64,000 bases of DNA from Helianthus annuus (Eukaryota; Streptophyta; Magnoliopsida; Asterales; Asteraceae). Of the stretch, positions 47,262 to 58,131 are shown piece by piece. The stretch covers positions 137,703,901 through 137,767,900 of the forward strand of contig NC_035439.2 in assembly GCF_002127325.2 (NCBI RefSeq), written 5' to 3'. The notes beneath the pieces are model-generated. The model was not told the origin of the DNA. It did no database searches and was given only the letters and a program-made list of their open reading frames with translations. The stretch's first letter is position 1. Each line of letters starts with the position of its first letter. The translations under genes and the position numbers were made by a program.

Positions 47262-47902
47262 TGTACATTTTGTAACCATTTAGTCATTTTACATATTTTC
47301 CTCAAAACCGAACCGAAATCCCACTAATCAAATAGTTAGTGATTTTGTATTATGGTGAACATGTTATGAGATTTATGGGAGGAAGATTATTTCCTTATTC
47401 TATTTCTGAATTTTCTGAATTTATAAGTTTTACATTGATTTATCCGTTTAAGGGCATTACAATAGCCTCAAACATCTATTTTAATTCCACAAAAAATAAT
47501 AAATATATTTGAGCAGAAAATAGATATTAAAATTATTAAAAATTTCTGTTTTGATTTTACCATTTATTTTTCCAAAATTTATTTATTTATTTAACATTCA
47601 TCTATTCTTATAACAACCTAGTATAATTAATGCATAACACTTTATAAAATGACAATTTTGACACTTAGAAATCCTTATTTTACATAAACATTATTTTATT
47701 ATTATTCATTGCATAAATAGTAGTTTACATATAATCATAATAACAAATTTATATGATTACTAAAACAACTATATAAAAACATTTTCATTTGATCATTCTT
47801 ATGAGGCTTTATCCTCCTTTCTTCATACCATTACGTTTCACTTCCTTTTTATTTAATCTTTCATTTATACTTTATTCCCACACTCATATTTTTATGTTTT
47901 TA

Positions 47903-48536
47903 CCCTTTTAGGCTATACCTCGTTTGCTCGCCCTACTCGTACGCTTGTTCGTGACTTATCTCGGTTTAACTTCGCAAAATCGTGAGTATACATGATCTCT
48001 TTTTTACTTTTACACTATTTGGGATGAAAACATATGCATATATCAAAACACTATAAATTGCACATACTTATTCAGATACATATCCACTTACATGTTCATT
48101 GGTCTATATGCTTTACATGATACATATTTGTTTATAATTGTTCCTATGCAAAATTCATTAACCTTGCAAAGCCGCCCTTGACATGTATAGCACCATAGGA
48201 TTGACAACCCGTCTATATTCCCTTTTAGGCTATACTTCGTTTGCTCGCCCTACTCGTACGTTTGTTCGTGACTTATCTCGGTTTAACTTCGCAAAATCGT
48301 GAGTATACATGATCCCTTTTTTACTTTTACACTATTTGGGATGAAAACATATGCATATATCAAAACACTATAAATTGCACATACTTATTCAGATACATAT
48401 CCACTTACATGTTCATTAGTCTATATGTTTTACATGATACATATTTGTTTATAATTGTTCCTATGCAAAATTCATTAACCTTGCAAAGCCGCCCTTGACA
48501 TGTATAGCACTATAGGATTGACAACCCGCCTATATT
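47903..48536. repeat. 317-bp tandem duplication in the split Gypsy LTR
   Basis: Units 47903-48219 and 48220-48536 start cccttttaggctatac and end gacaacccg-tctatatt or gcctatatt. Only a handful of differences are visible, so it is more recent than the LTR. Confidence 0.9.
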
Positions 48537-48768
48537 GATCCTCTCGGATCCGTGGTCATTGTTAAGTTTACTTAGACTTAGCATTTCAGTGCTAAGGACT
48601 CAATCGTCTTAAATTTAGGTTTGAATTTTGCCTTTTGTACTTATATGTTACATATTGCCATATTAGATATTTTTAACATGTGGATTATGCCTTTTTCATT
48701 ATGCTATATGTGCTAAACTTGTATACTCGCCAACTTTTTGTTGATCTTTAATTTGACATGTATTCAGC

Positions 48769-49362
48769 TAGGGCTGTAAACGAGCCGAGTCGAGCTGAGC
48801 TAGACCCAGCTCGAGCTCGGCTCGAACTCGATTCGAGCTGGCTCGGCTCGAGCTCAAATTTCAAATCGAGCTGAGATTTGAGGCTCGAGCTCGACTCGAT
48901 TAGAATTCGAGCTAGCTCGGCTCGACTGAGTCTAGCTCGAACTAACAAAGAACCGCAAAATTTACTACTTAAAAAGCCTTTAAAAATGAATTTCTTCATA
49001 GACTAAGGGCCATAATTGCCATTTAATTTAACCATATGGCTAAATATGCAAGTATAAAGAGTTAATTCACTTTGTAAATTGTCTTTATCTTCTTTTATAA
49101 GAGAGATATTCCCTTAGTTTTTGTTTTGTAAGCGATGTAGGACAAAAAAATGAAGGATGTAAACCTTATCGAGCCAGCTCACGAGCTCACGAGCCAAGCC
49201 AAGCCAGACCAAGCTCGAGCTCGAGCTCCGCTCATTTACAAACCGAGCCGAGTTGAGCTGGCTTGTTTACAACCGAGCCAATTTTGAGCCGAACTTTCTT
49301 CGAGTTTTTTTTCGAGCGAGTTTCGAGTGAGCTGCAAGCCACGAGTTTTTTGAACACCCCTA
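48769..49362. mobile_element. Non-autonomous hAT element, CGAGCTC-rich
   Basis: 594 bp from tagggctgtaaacgagcc to tttttgaacacccc ta, flanked by tattcagc (48761-48768) and ttttcagc (49363-49370), an 8-bp duplication with one mismatch. The body repeats gagctcgagct-type words in both orientations. No frame is supported. Confidence 0.82.
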
Positions 49363-49604
49363 TTTTCAGCCGATGCTTGAGACGGTATTGCAAGAATGAG
49401 ATCACATGGGGTTTTGGACCTAGACTATCAGTTTAATTCAAATGTTGTGTTATCTTTATCTTTAGTTTAACAATGTGTTTTCTTTCATGTATTGTATGAC
49501 AATTTCAGTGATTAATATATATCATTTTAGTACTATGATGTCTTTGAACAATCTACTACATCTCGCTCTGATATTTCTGCCATCGGTTAGGGTGTGACAT
49601 CTTG

Positions 49605-49714
49605 ATAATGGTGCAACTAATGAAGGTCAAAGTGAAAATCAATACCAACTTTTGAGAGGGACTGATTGTTCTAATCAGAGTAAGACGGTGGAGGTGGTGG
49701 TGGTGCTGGGTTGA
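49605..49714 (+). pseudogene. Possible continuation of the PHD-finger gene fragment
   Basis: Directly after the Gypsy LTR and its putative target copy the DNA reads open for about 35 codons (DNGATNEGQSENQ and on) to TGA. The phase continues that of the fragment ending at 22785 if the LTR is discounted. Acidic, Asn/Gln-rich sequence is plausible after a PHD domain, but no conserved motif is present. Confidence 0.35.
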
Positions 49715-49718
49715 CGGT

Positions 49719-50819
49719 AGTGGCCTACCCAGAAATTTTTTTCTGGGGGTGTGGAAAAAATTTAAAGATTTTAGACCCCTAGCTATATAAAAAAATTTGG
49801 TTCATAGGGGGTCGGATCGGTTCGGGTCATGTAAAACCAGTAAACATAAACAAATAAAGTTTTGCGGGCCGGATCAGATCGGGTCGGGTTGGGTCAATTT
49901 CAATTTTCAAATAATCAAACCCTATTTTCTAACTTCCTATCACATTAACAAACAAAGTTTCAAGTAAAACAGTAAACAACATAAAAACATTTGTAAGTAA
50001 GTAAATTAACAACAAAAAACCATCAAAGTTCAAATGCTACCTACTTCTATTTCTCCTAATCATTAAATAAAACAACAAAAAAACTTATCTAAGACATAAC
50101 TTGGTCTTTAACTAGAAGAATCCGACAAAAAAAGTGGTCCAATCCTTTTCCTCTTGAGAAATCGCATCATAACTTCTCTAGGCATGATTCTTATCACATA
50201 TATATTTTCTCCGTAAGTTCATAAAACAACAGTAAACAGTTAAACAAAATAAACAATCATGTTCAACCAATACAATAGTCCATAATTTTCAATTTTAATT
50301 TTCAAAAATTCAAGCCCTAGTTTTAAATGTTGATTAGTAATCATTTTAAAAAACAAAGCTTAAAATAAAACAACAAAATAATTAAATAAAAGTTTAGAAC
50401 AACTAAAAAAAACATAAAAAGATCAAACCCTTATATCCTAATCACCACATAAAACAATAAAAAACAATTAATAAAAAAGGATAAATCTTTGTGTTGGGTT
50501 GGGTTGGGTTTGGGTTTGGGCTTGGGTAGTTGGGTTAATAAAAATAGATTGTAGATTGAGTTAAATAAAGTGAATAAGTGGTTAAAGAATAATTATACAA
50601 ATTGTGTTATATACTTATATATTTATAATAATTAGTGTTTAATTTTTTTTTTTTATAAATTCATACTATTCTTTTCTAAGGAGGGCGGTTGAAAAATTTC
50701 AAGGGGTGCGGTTGAAAAAATCAAAGGGGTGCGGTTGGGATTTTCGACGAGAATTAGCACTATAAACCTTTTTTCAAGGGGCGCGGCCGCCCACCCACCA
50801 TCGTGGGTAGGTCCGCCCT
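49719..50819. mobile_element. TIR DNA element with 10-bp target duplication
   Basis: The ends, agtggcctacccag and the complement of gtgggtaggtccgccctg, are imperfect inverted repeats. ggttgacggt is repeated exactly on both sides (49709-49718 and 50820-50829). The 1.1-kb AT-rich body has no transposase. The termini resemble the CAGTGGCGGA-type ends at 287 and 55578. A 10-bp copy fits Mutator-like better than hAT, though one extra base pair on either side may match by chance. Confidence 0.65.
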
Positions 50820-51010
50820 GGTTGACGGTGGAGATAGTGTTGGTGGTGGTGGTGGGTTGAAGATCACGGGGGAGGTGGTAGTGGTGGATTGAAAGTGGAG
50901 GTGGTGATGGTGGGTTGACGATGGAGGTAGTGGATGTGGGTTGACGATGGTGGTTGGTTGAAGGTGGAGGTGGAGGTGGTTGCGGGAAAATAGGTCTTTA
51001 TGTGAAATTA
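50820..51010. repeat. Low-complexity (GGT)n / GGTGG-rich tract
   Basis: Repeated ggtggtggt and gggttgacgatgg words inside the Pack-MULE body. Open frames here (Pro/His-rich on the minus strand) are a product of the simple repeat. Confidence 0.7.
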
Positions 51011-51179
51011 AGTTATTTTGGGTTCTTGTTTGGAAATTATCGACTATTGTATGTTTGAAGAGGGACTTTTTACAAAACAAAGTGTTAAATGTCAATGTGA
51101 ATTCTTGAAAACTATGATTCATGACTATGCAATTTGTGTATGAGTGTATCTATATGTTGTGTTTTTATAGAGAGAGAGA

Positions 51180-51431
51180 AAGATAAAGGGAGGAAGAAGA
51201 AAATGAGGGATCGGTCATGGGTACATTTTATATATATTTTCTTCCTTTTTTAAATTGTTCAGGGGTAATGTAGTCATTTCACACACACTTAACTGAGAAC
51301 TTAATATATGTTAGTGATACGGACCATACGAGTGCAAAAATTACAACCACTAAGACCAACTGTAATTAGTAGAGCCCTGAAATCAACTTTGCAATATTTG
51401 CAAACCACGGAAACAACCAAACATTTAACTC
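51180..51431 (-). repeat. Right inverted arm of the Pack-MULE (uninterrupted)
   Basis: Its complement runs gagttaaatgtttgg to acccctgaac and into a CT-rich tract, parallel to the left arm. At 51311-51313 it shows a single TAA where the left arm holds the Harbinger element. Confidence 0.65.
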
Positions 51432-51766
51432 ATTTAGAAAAAGAACACATTTAGTATGTATGTAGGTAATCAACACAATTTATACATCAATTTTCTAATT
51501 AGCACAACTATGATCTATTTACTTAAAGCATCACATATATAAAAAAAATCTAAATCACATGAAAATAACATGAAAATAAGGATATTGTAACTAACAATTT
51601 TATATTTTATAAATTCTATGTTAAAGAATTATCCATAAATATTAAATATTGGGAGTTACTATATTACCCTTAATGGGAGTTATTAATTTATGTCATGTGT
51701 TGAATTATAATTGTTTTTTTTTTCGATTTTTTTGTATATGATCCTAACAAATACTAGAATGTTAAG

Positions 51767-52097
51767 GTCCTGACAAATTGGTATAGTGGCTAATCATTTG
51801 CTTTCCCTCCTTGAGGTCTTAAGTTCAATTTACACTAGCATCACTTTGAAGGATAGTGGTGGCGGCAATGAAGTTTAGAACTAAGCCTCTCTAGAGATTG
51901 CCAGTTCGAAACCGAGCCGAACCAGGTTTTACCGCAGTTGGCCATCGGGCGGGTGGGTTTTCCCCAGAACTGGTGACTTGGTGGCTCGGGTATGCATCCA
52001 ACTCTAACTGTTATGGGAAAGGAGACGCATTTGCTCGAATGAGGACATTCTAGGATGCTTATCCGGTGATTTAGTAGGCCGTTCAAAAAAAAAAAGA
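51767..52097 (+). mobile_element. tRNA-derived SINE
   Basis: 331 bp with a pol III A-box-like ttggtatagtggctaa and B-box-like taagttcaattta near the 5' end and an A-rich tail. It is flanked by a perfect 14-bp duplication actagaatgttaag (51753-51766 and 52098-52111). Middle parts (gttggccatcgggcgggtgg) are non-coding. Confidence 0.88.
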
Positions 52098-52111
52098 ACT
52101 AGAATGTTAAG

Positions 52112-53552
52112 ATAGCAAATGTACTTGAAAGTCACAACTAGCATACATGATACTCTCGGGTATGTCCGATACCAGACAGGTAATACTAGAAAAATACTTG
52201 ATGAGTATCGACTCGAATATGAGACCTAGTTTTATAACCAGGTATGAAACCAAAATTATTTATGCTTGTCTCATTGTCATCCCTATTTAAAAATAAGGAT
52301 GGTAAAAAAAAACCAAATTTGATGGAAAAACCCAAATATATTAATATTTGTATAATCTTAAAAACAATCTGATTAGAATCAAGAGGGGTGAATAGGTTCA
52401 TCCAGTATTTATCTTAGAGCATTCACATTCACCTTCCTAAATTATGTGAGGGGAGTTTTTATTTTATGAAAATTGATTGTAGATGATAGTAAGCAGATGA
52501 GAGAAATTATTATGGTTCATCTGTAAATTTAAAGGGATATTGTTCACATTTTATAATGTTTTAATATATTTTAAAAATGGTTGTTAGTGTAAGAGAAAAA
52601 ATATAATAATAAATGTATTAAAAAATATTATTTAATTAAAAATGAGAGAGAAAAGATTATAATTTTAATGTTATAAGTTATAACATTGATAGTTTTTGAC
52701 ATACATAATTTCCATTTTTTAATTCTACCACTCTCGCCTTCAACATCACCTTCAACATTGTTATTCTTCTTGACAAATAAGTTGCTTTTATCTATCAACT
52801 TTTCAAAGTCTTCACGAATATCATAATTTGTCCTATTACTTTTATTTCGTACGGTTTGTTTTTAAACATCTGGTTGACTGGTTGTTTTTAACGAGCTTGA
52901 TAAATTATCGACGTTCATTTTATCCATCTAAGTTTATTCAATAAATAAAAAAAAAACCAAATTAATAAATTCTTCAATCGCTTTGATCAAAATGAATTGG
53001 TTGATATACCGAATTTTTAAGAAAAATTTAATATATCTTGATTGTAACCTTTGACCGTATTATACTTTATTCAATTCCTTTTGATTGTGATACTTGATTA
53101 CGTGATATGGGGTAGGTTAACCAAATTGTTCAAGTATAATTTCTTCCACACGTTAAATTGATATCCCTGTTGCCGTACTTTTAAATATAAAATCGATGGT
53201 AGGTTATTGAATGATTGGGCCTCTAATTATTTTATAAATTGGTTAAATCCTGTATAGTCAGGTCGGTCTCTTCCTCCTCGTTTGGCCTCGGTCTCCAGGA
53301 GGACCAAACTGAGACCGATTGGTGTCCAATATGGGAACTAATTAGCAACTTAGTTTGGGTGTCGGTCTATTTGGTCTAGGTATTGGGTTTATGCGGTCTA
53401 GGTATCGGTTTTATTCGGGTAACCCAAAATCCACTCACCTTATAACAACTATAAAGTTTATACCAAGAATCTAGAACTTATTGCTACAACAAACTTTAAA
53501 GTTGAATTCCAAATTTAAAGTTTGCGTTAATGACTTGTACATCATGTAATTA
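52112..53552. other. AT-rich intergenic DNA
   Basis: No gene, structured repeat or convincing transposon end was recognised in about 1.4 kb. Confidence 0.6.
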
Positions 53553-55330
53553 GAGGATAGGGGCGTCCTCCATCACTCACCACTCACGCATCATTCACAA
53601 CATCCAATTAATTTTCGCCATATCATCGAGCTTGGAGAATGTGTCCAATAGAGTTGCAAGGCCAATATATGAGAGGGGATCACAGATACCCGACAGTTAT
53701 GCTCGAAGCGGTGGCCTCTCAAGATTTGTGGATTTGGCATGTTTTTTTTGTGATCCACCAGATTCACAAAACAACATCAATGTACTCCAACAATATCCGT
53801 TATTTCTTACTCAATGAAATGGAACTCCACCAAAATGCCCATTTTACATGAACCACTTGTACAAGTGTGGATACTATCTTACCGATGGAATCAAACCTAC
53901 TTGGTTCATGTTTGTGAATCATTTCCATATCCTCACATTCTAAATAAAAAGAAGTTCAAGAGGCAACACAAGGGGGCAAGAAAAGACGTTGAACATGCTT
54001 TTGGTGTTTTAAAGTCAAAGTGAGGTATACTTAATAGACCAATGTATGCTATGAGTGTAAAAAAGATTAGGTATGTCGTATATACATCACATGATTATAA
54101 AAGACGACAGAAATGCGATTGCATTGGTACACATTCGGGATCCTCCATTCGAACACGTTTTTGATGATAGTGTTTTTAACGAGCTCATTGATGAAGATAC
54201 GCATTGGAGACTATAATATGATCTCGTGGAGCATCTTGGAGAACAAGATTTACCCTACCTTTTGACGGATTCCGACGACGATTAGTTAAATTAGTTTTAG
54301 TTTTAAAATGTCTTTTTTAGTGTCAGTTTTATTTTATTTTAACGTGTTGTCTTATTTTTATTTTAATGTAATTTTATTTATTTTAAATTAATGTAATGTC
54401 TTTTTTAATTATATGTAATTTTATTTTGTTTAAAATATATTTTATTTATTAACGCATAAATTATAGAAATACAAAAAAAAAAAAAGAAATGTACTCCCCA
54501 CATGGGGAGTATAGCGTTTGGTATGAAAAAATAGAAGGCGAAATGGAATTAACCATTCTGATGGAATGAAAAATACATGTTTGATTTTCATGTGTTAATG
54601 GAAAAGAGCATTCCAAAGCAATGTAACTCTTTCCAAATATAACAATTTCCATTCATTGGTAGGGGTGTTTTTTTTTCATTCCCTTATGGAATGAAAAGAA
54701 ATATATTACTATTATTATTATTATTATATTATATTTATATTTGTATTTATATTAATGTTAATATTAATATATCAAAATTTGTATTATTAATTTTTTTACC
54801 ATTAATATATTATTATTATTATTGAGCCCATTATACTTTTGTCGTTTTTAATACATTTGTGTTTCGTTACTTCGTCTTTTTTGTTTATCAAATTGTTAAT
54901 TCACTCTATTCACATATGAGTAACCAAATATCACAATGAAATAGAATTGAATGATTCAATTCATTTCGTCGTCCATTCCATTATTTCATCCATTCTATTA
55001 TTACCTCATAATGGGAGGGGGGTGGTTCACTAGCGATTGAATTCTATCACTCACAAGCACCAATCAAATTCCGCCATGTCATCGACCATTTTTCCATCAC
55101 TCACAACCTTTTTTAGTCGGGGTGGTCATCACTCACCACCACACCCAACAATTTCCCCCCAACCAACAATTACACTCACAAAACAAAAAGAATAACACGT
55201 TGAAAATATCACGAAAATGGAATTGCGTGATGCTATAACGCGTTATAGCAAGGAGGCGGAGTGGGGAGATCATAGTTCCACGCGTTATAAAATTTCCCGT
55301 GATGATATAACAGGACCTCCCCGTTAACCC
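53553..55330 (+). mobile_element. Decayed PIF/Harbinger element
   Basis: The left end gaggataggggcgtcct resembles the complement of the right end aggacctccccgttaaccc. It contains a plus-strand transposase relic related to the one at 20663-21936. The 3-bp duplication is not clean (tta versus taa). AT-rich sequence and a possible MITE starting gcgtttggta occupy about 54505-55020. The right part has a 20-bp palindrome at 55231-55250. Confidence 0.6.
53632..54285 (+). pseudogene. PIF/Harbinger transposase relic
   Basis: In three frames the region matches the transposase at 20663-21936: [20 protein letters not shown], then NNINVLQQYPLFLTQ, then YLTDGI, then ARKDVEHAFGVLKSK, and near the end LIDEDTHWRL and DSDDD before TAG 54283-54285. 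The N-terminal third is missing and there are several frameshifts and stops. It is non-functional. Confidence 0.82.
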
Positions 55331-55577
55331 TAATGTTTGAGTGTAAAATGATAAGTGAAAAGGAAAGTTGACATGACATATGAGTTGATTTGGCTAGATG
55401 AACTTCCTATATATTTGAGCACCCTTTCCACCAAACTAATTTAAGAATTAAATACGAGAAGGCTGTATACGGAGAGAGATGTATGTTTCATTGATCAAGT
55501 GTGAAAATTGAAATTCAATGAACTATATATAGGAGACATAAACTTAATCAATATATCACATATTAGGGGGACAGGGC

Positions 55578-55743
55578 CAGTGGCGGATCTAGGATTCCGA
55601 CCAAGCGGGAACGTTTTATAAATAGGCGGTAACGAAATAGAAAAAACATCAAATTTTTTTAAAATTTACACTAAAAACGTCAAAAATTTTCCGACCAAGC
55701 GGTAGCGGAGGCTACCCCTTGGTTCTATATATATCCGCCCCTG
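55578..55743. mobile_element. Short hAT-like MITE (166 bp)
   Basis: The ends cagtggcggat and the complement of atccgcccctg form an 11-bp inverted repeat with one mismatch. Flanks gacagggc (55570-55577) and gacagagc (55744-55751) match at 7 of 8, the hAT duplication length. Confidence 0.7.
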
Positions 55744-55862
55744 GACAGAGCGTCACGTGATGGCATCTCCACCACGCGTGGAACCATCACGCACACCGCC
55801 ACCGGTCATCTTCACAACGCGTGGAACATATAACGCGTTGAGATTTTCACGCGTGAAGAAGT
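55744..55862. repeat. ACGCGT-rich segment
   Basis: Four ACGCGT words (55774, 55817, 55833, 55849) in under 90 bp, in contexts (ccacgcgtgg, ataacgcgttg, tcacgcgtga) like those at the right end of the Harbinger relic (55238, 55280). It may be part of a related MITE split by the 166-bp element. Confidence 0.45.
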
Positions 55863-55978
55863 TGATGATGCAATTCAGTTTTTTTTAATAATTTTGATAA
55901 TGTATGGTAAGTGATAGACATTTACACTAAAAACCATCACTATTGCTCCTACCCCTTACATCTAGAATATGATAAAAG

Positions 55979-55992
55979 CTATATAAAAATAC
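55979..55992 (+). promoter_or_regulatory. TATA box of the WD40 gene
   Basis: gctatataaaaata lies about 245 bp upstream of the ATG at 56236, leaving a plausible 5' UTR of about 200 nt in AT- and CT-rich sequence. Confidence 0.5.
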
Positions 55993-56235
55993 GTATTATA
56001 AATAAAAAATCATGCACCACCTATTCTACATGCATCTTCATCGCCATTCCTTTTATTCCAACACAGGTTTACGTCCATCGTCTTCTTCAATACCTCTACC
56101 ATTTTCCGATCATCTTCCTTAAAATCCTCGATCAATTAACCTTTCTGAATTTGAAATCTCCATATTCTATATACAGTTATGATCGAATAATACCCGCCAT
56201 TTCTTCTTAACAAAAATCAGACAACCAAACCCACG

Positions 56236-57678
56236 ATGAAAAACTCAAAGGCCGGAGACACCGATGCCAACGTCCCACGCCCGAAGCTGGCCGGCAAGTT
56301 TACAAACAACACCAACGACCATAACCCGAAAGAAATGGTGGACGAGTTATCCTTTCGCCTAAGAGACATGTCCGACATCAACGTTCCTCAATTAGACGAC
56401 GACATAGATTCCCCAACCGAGGACGACGCCCCTCAAAGAGATTTATTCACATCCCGAATGTTATTCGGACCATTAGGCGCCTCCACCTCGACTCAAATGT
56501 CTCCATTAACCAGGTCTCCATGGGCCTCCTACGTGGAACGCTCAGCAACCGATTCCTCGGATGCAAACACAAGTTACACCGGTTTAGTAGCCTCCCTTGT
56601 CCGCGAAGAGGGGAACATATATTCTCTAGCAGCTAAGGGCGATATGTTGTATACCGGATCCGACAGCAAGAACATCCGTGTGTGGAAGAACCATAAGGAG
56701 TTTTCTTGGTTTAAATCGAACAGCGGGCTTGTTAAAGCCATTGTGATAGCCGGTGAAAAAATATTCACCGGCCATCAAGACGGGAAAATTAGGGTTTGGA
56801 AGGTGTCCATGAAGAACCCGAGTGTCCACAAACGGGTGGGGACGTTACCCGCTTTTACATCCGTTGTAGAAAAATCGATGAAGCCGAAAAACTATAAGGA
56901 AGTTAGAGGAAGTCATAAGAACATATGGATCAAGCATTTCGACGCGATTTCGAGCTTAAGTTTTAGTGAGGATCAGTCACTTCTTTATTCGGGTTCATGG
57001 GACACGACCGTTAAGGTATGGAGCGTGTCGGATTTTAAATGTTTGGAGTCCATCGCGGCTCATGAAGACGCGATTAACTCGGTTGTGGCCGGTTTGGACG
57101 GTTTGGTCTTCTCCGGGTCCGCGGATGGGACCGTGAAGGCGTGGAGGAGAGAGTATGAAGGGAAGAGAACGAAACATTTTTTTATAGATAACATGTTGAA
57201 GCAAGAATGCGCGGTGACGTCTTTGATTATTAACAAGGCGGGTACGGTGGTTTACTGCGGTTCGTCGGACGGATTTTTGTACTTTTGGGAGCGTGAAAAG
57301 TTGTTATCGCGGGCCGGGAGTTTGAAAGGACATAAAATGGCGGTTTTGTGTTTGGCGGCTGCAGGGGATCTGGTTTTTAGTGGTTCAGTAGATACGAATA
57401 TTTGTGTGTGGAGGAGAGAGAAAGGGGGCGAGCATAAGTGTTTGTGTGTGTTGAGTGGGCATACGGGGCCGGTGAAGTGTTTAGCGGTGGAGGATGAGCG
57501 GGGTATGGGGTCGGTGTGTCGGTGTCGGTGGACGGTGTATAGCGGGAGTTTGGATAAGTCGGTGAAGATATGGAGTGTGAGTACGGAAACCGCGGAAGGT
57601 GAGAGGCCGCAACAACCGAGTGGCTCGTCGCGGGCGAAAAGCTCATCGGGGCAAATCTTTTCACGCATGCGAGAGTGA
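56236..57678 (+). CDS. JINGUBANG-like WD40-repeat protein
   Basis: A single-exon gene of 480 codons starts at ATG 56236 and stops at TGA 57676-57678. After a polar N-terminal region (about residues 1-115, including LFTSRMLFGPLG and SPWASYVE) come seven WD40 repeats. Recognisable blades end in IRVWKN, IRVWKV, VKVWSV, VKAWRR, LYFWER, ICVWRR and VKIWSV, with GS.D.T or similar before them. The last repeat has an insertion rich in Arg/Cys (SVCRCRW). A basic, Ser-rich tail follows. The layout and intronless structure match the plant JINGUBANG family; Arabidopsis JGB restrains pollen germination and tube growth. Other family members have different expression, so the specific role is open. The frame is intact and GC-richer than its surroundings. 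Confidence 0.93.
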   Translation: MKNSKAGDTDANVPRPKLAGKFTNNTNDHNPKEMVDELSFRLRDMSDINVPQLDDDIDSPTEDDAPQRDLFTSRMLFGPLGASTSTQMSPLTRSPWASYVERSATDSSDANTSYTGLVASLVREEGNIYSLAAKGDMLYTGSDSKNIRVWKNHKEFSWFKSNSGLVKAIVIAGEKIFTGHQDGKIRVWKVSMKNPSVHKRVGTLPAFTSVVEKSMKPKNYKEVRGSHKNIWIKHFDAISSLSFSEDQSLLYSGSWDTTVKVWSVSDFKCLESIAAHEDAINSVVAGLDGLVFSGSADGTVKAWRREYEGKRTKHFFIDNMLKQECAVTSLIINKAGTVVYCGSSDGFLYFWEREKLLSRAGSLKGHKMAVLCLAAAGDLVFSGSVDTNICVWRREKGGEHKCLCVLSGHTGPVKCLAVEDERGMGSVCRCRWTVYSGSLDKSVKIWSVSTETAEGERPQQPSGSSRAKSSSGQIFSRMRE

Positions 57679-58131
57679 GTTGATGTAATGCAAAAGAATT
57701 CATGTTTTTCTCAATAGTTTCGAAATTGATACGATATGATCATTGAAGTCCAAATTCTTGTAAATATAATATTTTCTGTTTAGCATTAGTCAGGGTGTCA
57801 TGACATCAAAACATGATTCAAGTTACAATGTTACAAAAAGGGGAGGATCACTAAAATGGCTTGAAAAATTATGCATACCCTTGAGTAGGCCTTTTGTGTT
57901 TTTACAAAAACATTATTACACTTGATTAAGAAGTTGTTTCAAATTGTTTTAGTCAGCTAGGTAGAAACTTTTACGTGGCACACCCTTCTCTTGAAGATCG
58001 TGATTTGACTTGGTGGGGGTCTCTGGTGCAACAGTCTAGATCTTCTGCGTCAATTTCAGAAAGATAGTGAAGAATCTGGCACAGGAGAATGGATTTGTTG
58101 CGCAAGGATTGAAATATGTTACGACAAGGAT
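57679..58131. other. 3' flank of the WD40 gene
   Basis: AT-rich, no supported gene. It ends with AAGGA (58127-58131), the presumed left target copy of Copia-3, whose right copy lies outside the window. Confidence 0.5.

Larger units (their letters stand above)
22786..49599 (+). mobile_element. Ty3/gypsy solo LTR (about 2.7 kb) split by later insertions
   Basis: Before the Copia insertion the segment 22786-23758 has a promoter-like GC palindrome region (about 23027-23070) and a TATA box (ttataaata, about 23184). After it, 47267-49599 ends with catcggttagggtgtgaca, a typical Gypsy LTR 3' end. No primer-binding site follows, so only one LTR remains. The right border is clear. The left border is inferred from tgtaatac and from PHD reading-frame continuity. 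The flanking 5-mers tcgag and tcttg match at only 3 of 5. It was later interrupted by Copia-2 and a hAT element. Confidence 0.55.
20262..51431. mobile_element. Outer shell of the nest: Pack-MULE-like element carrying a PHD-finger fragment
   Basis: The left arm (20262-20378 continued at 22213-22330) and the complement of the right arm (51431 down to about 51180) align over about 200 bp. Shared words include tttgca, aattacag, tatcactaaca, cagttaagt and acccctgaa. With a 9-bp flanking duplication this is the architecture of a Mutator-like element with long terminal inverted repeats. When the later insertions are discounted, about 1.4 kb remains, including a PHD-finger gene fragment but no transposase. 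That is the size and content of a Pack-MULE. Arm identity looks around three quarters, so it is old. Confidence 0.65.

Noticed and set aside
50760..51122. 120-codon His/Pro-rich minus-strand frame.
   Set aside because: It is driven by the (GGT)n tract and runs into the TIR element. No conserved feature is seen.
51770..51835. tRNA gene suggested by A- and B-box-like words.
   Set aside because: No cloverleaf can be drawn, and the 14-bp duplication and A-rich tail identify a SINE.
57252..57703. 138- and 108-codon antisense frames over the WD40 gene.
   Set aside because: They are shadows of the GC-rich coding strand. The plus-strand WD repeats are unambiguous.
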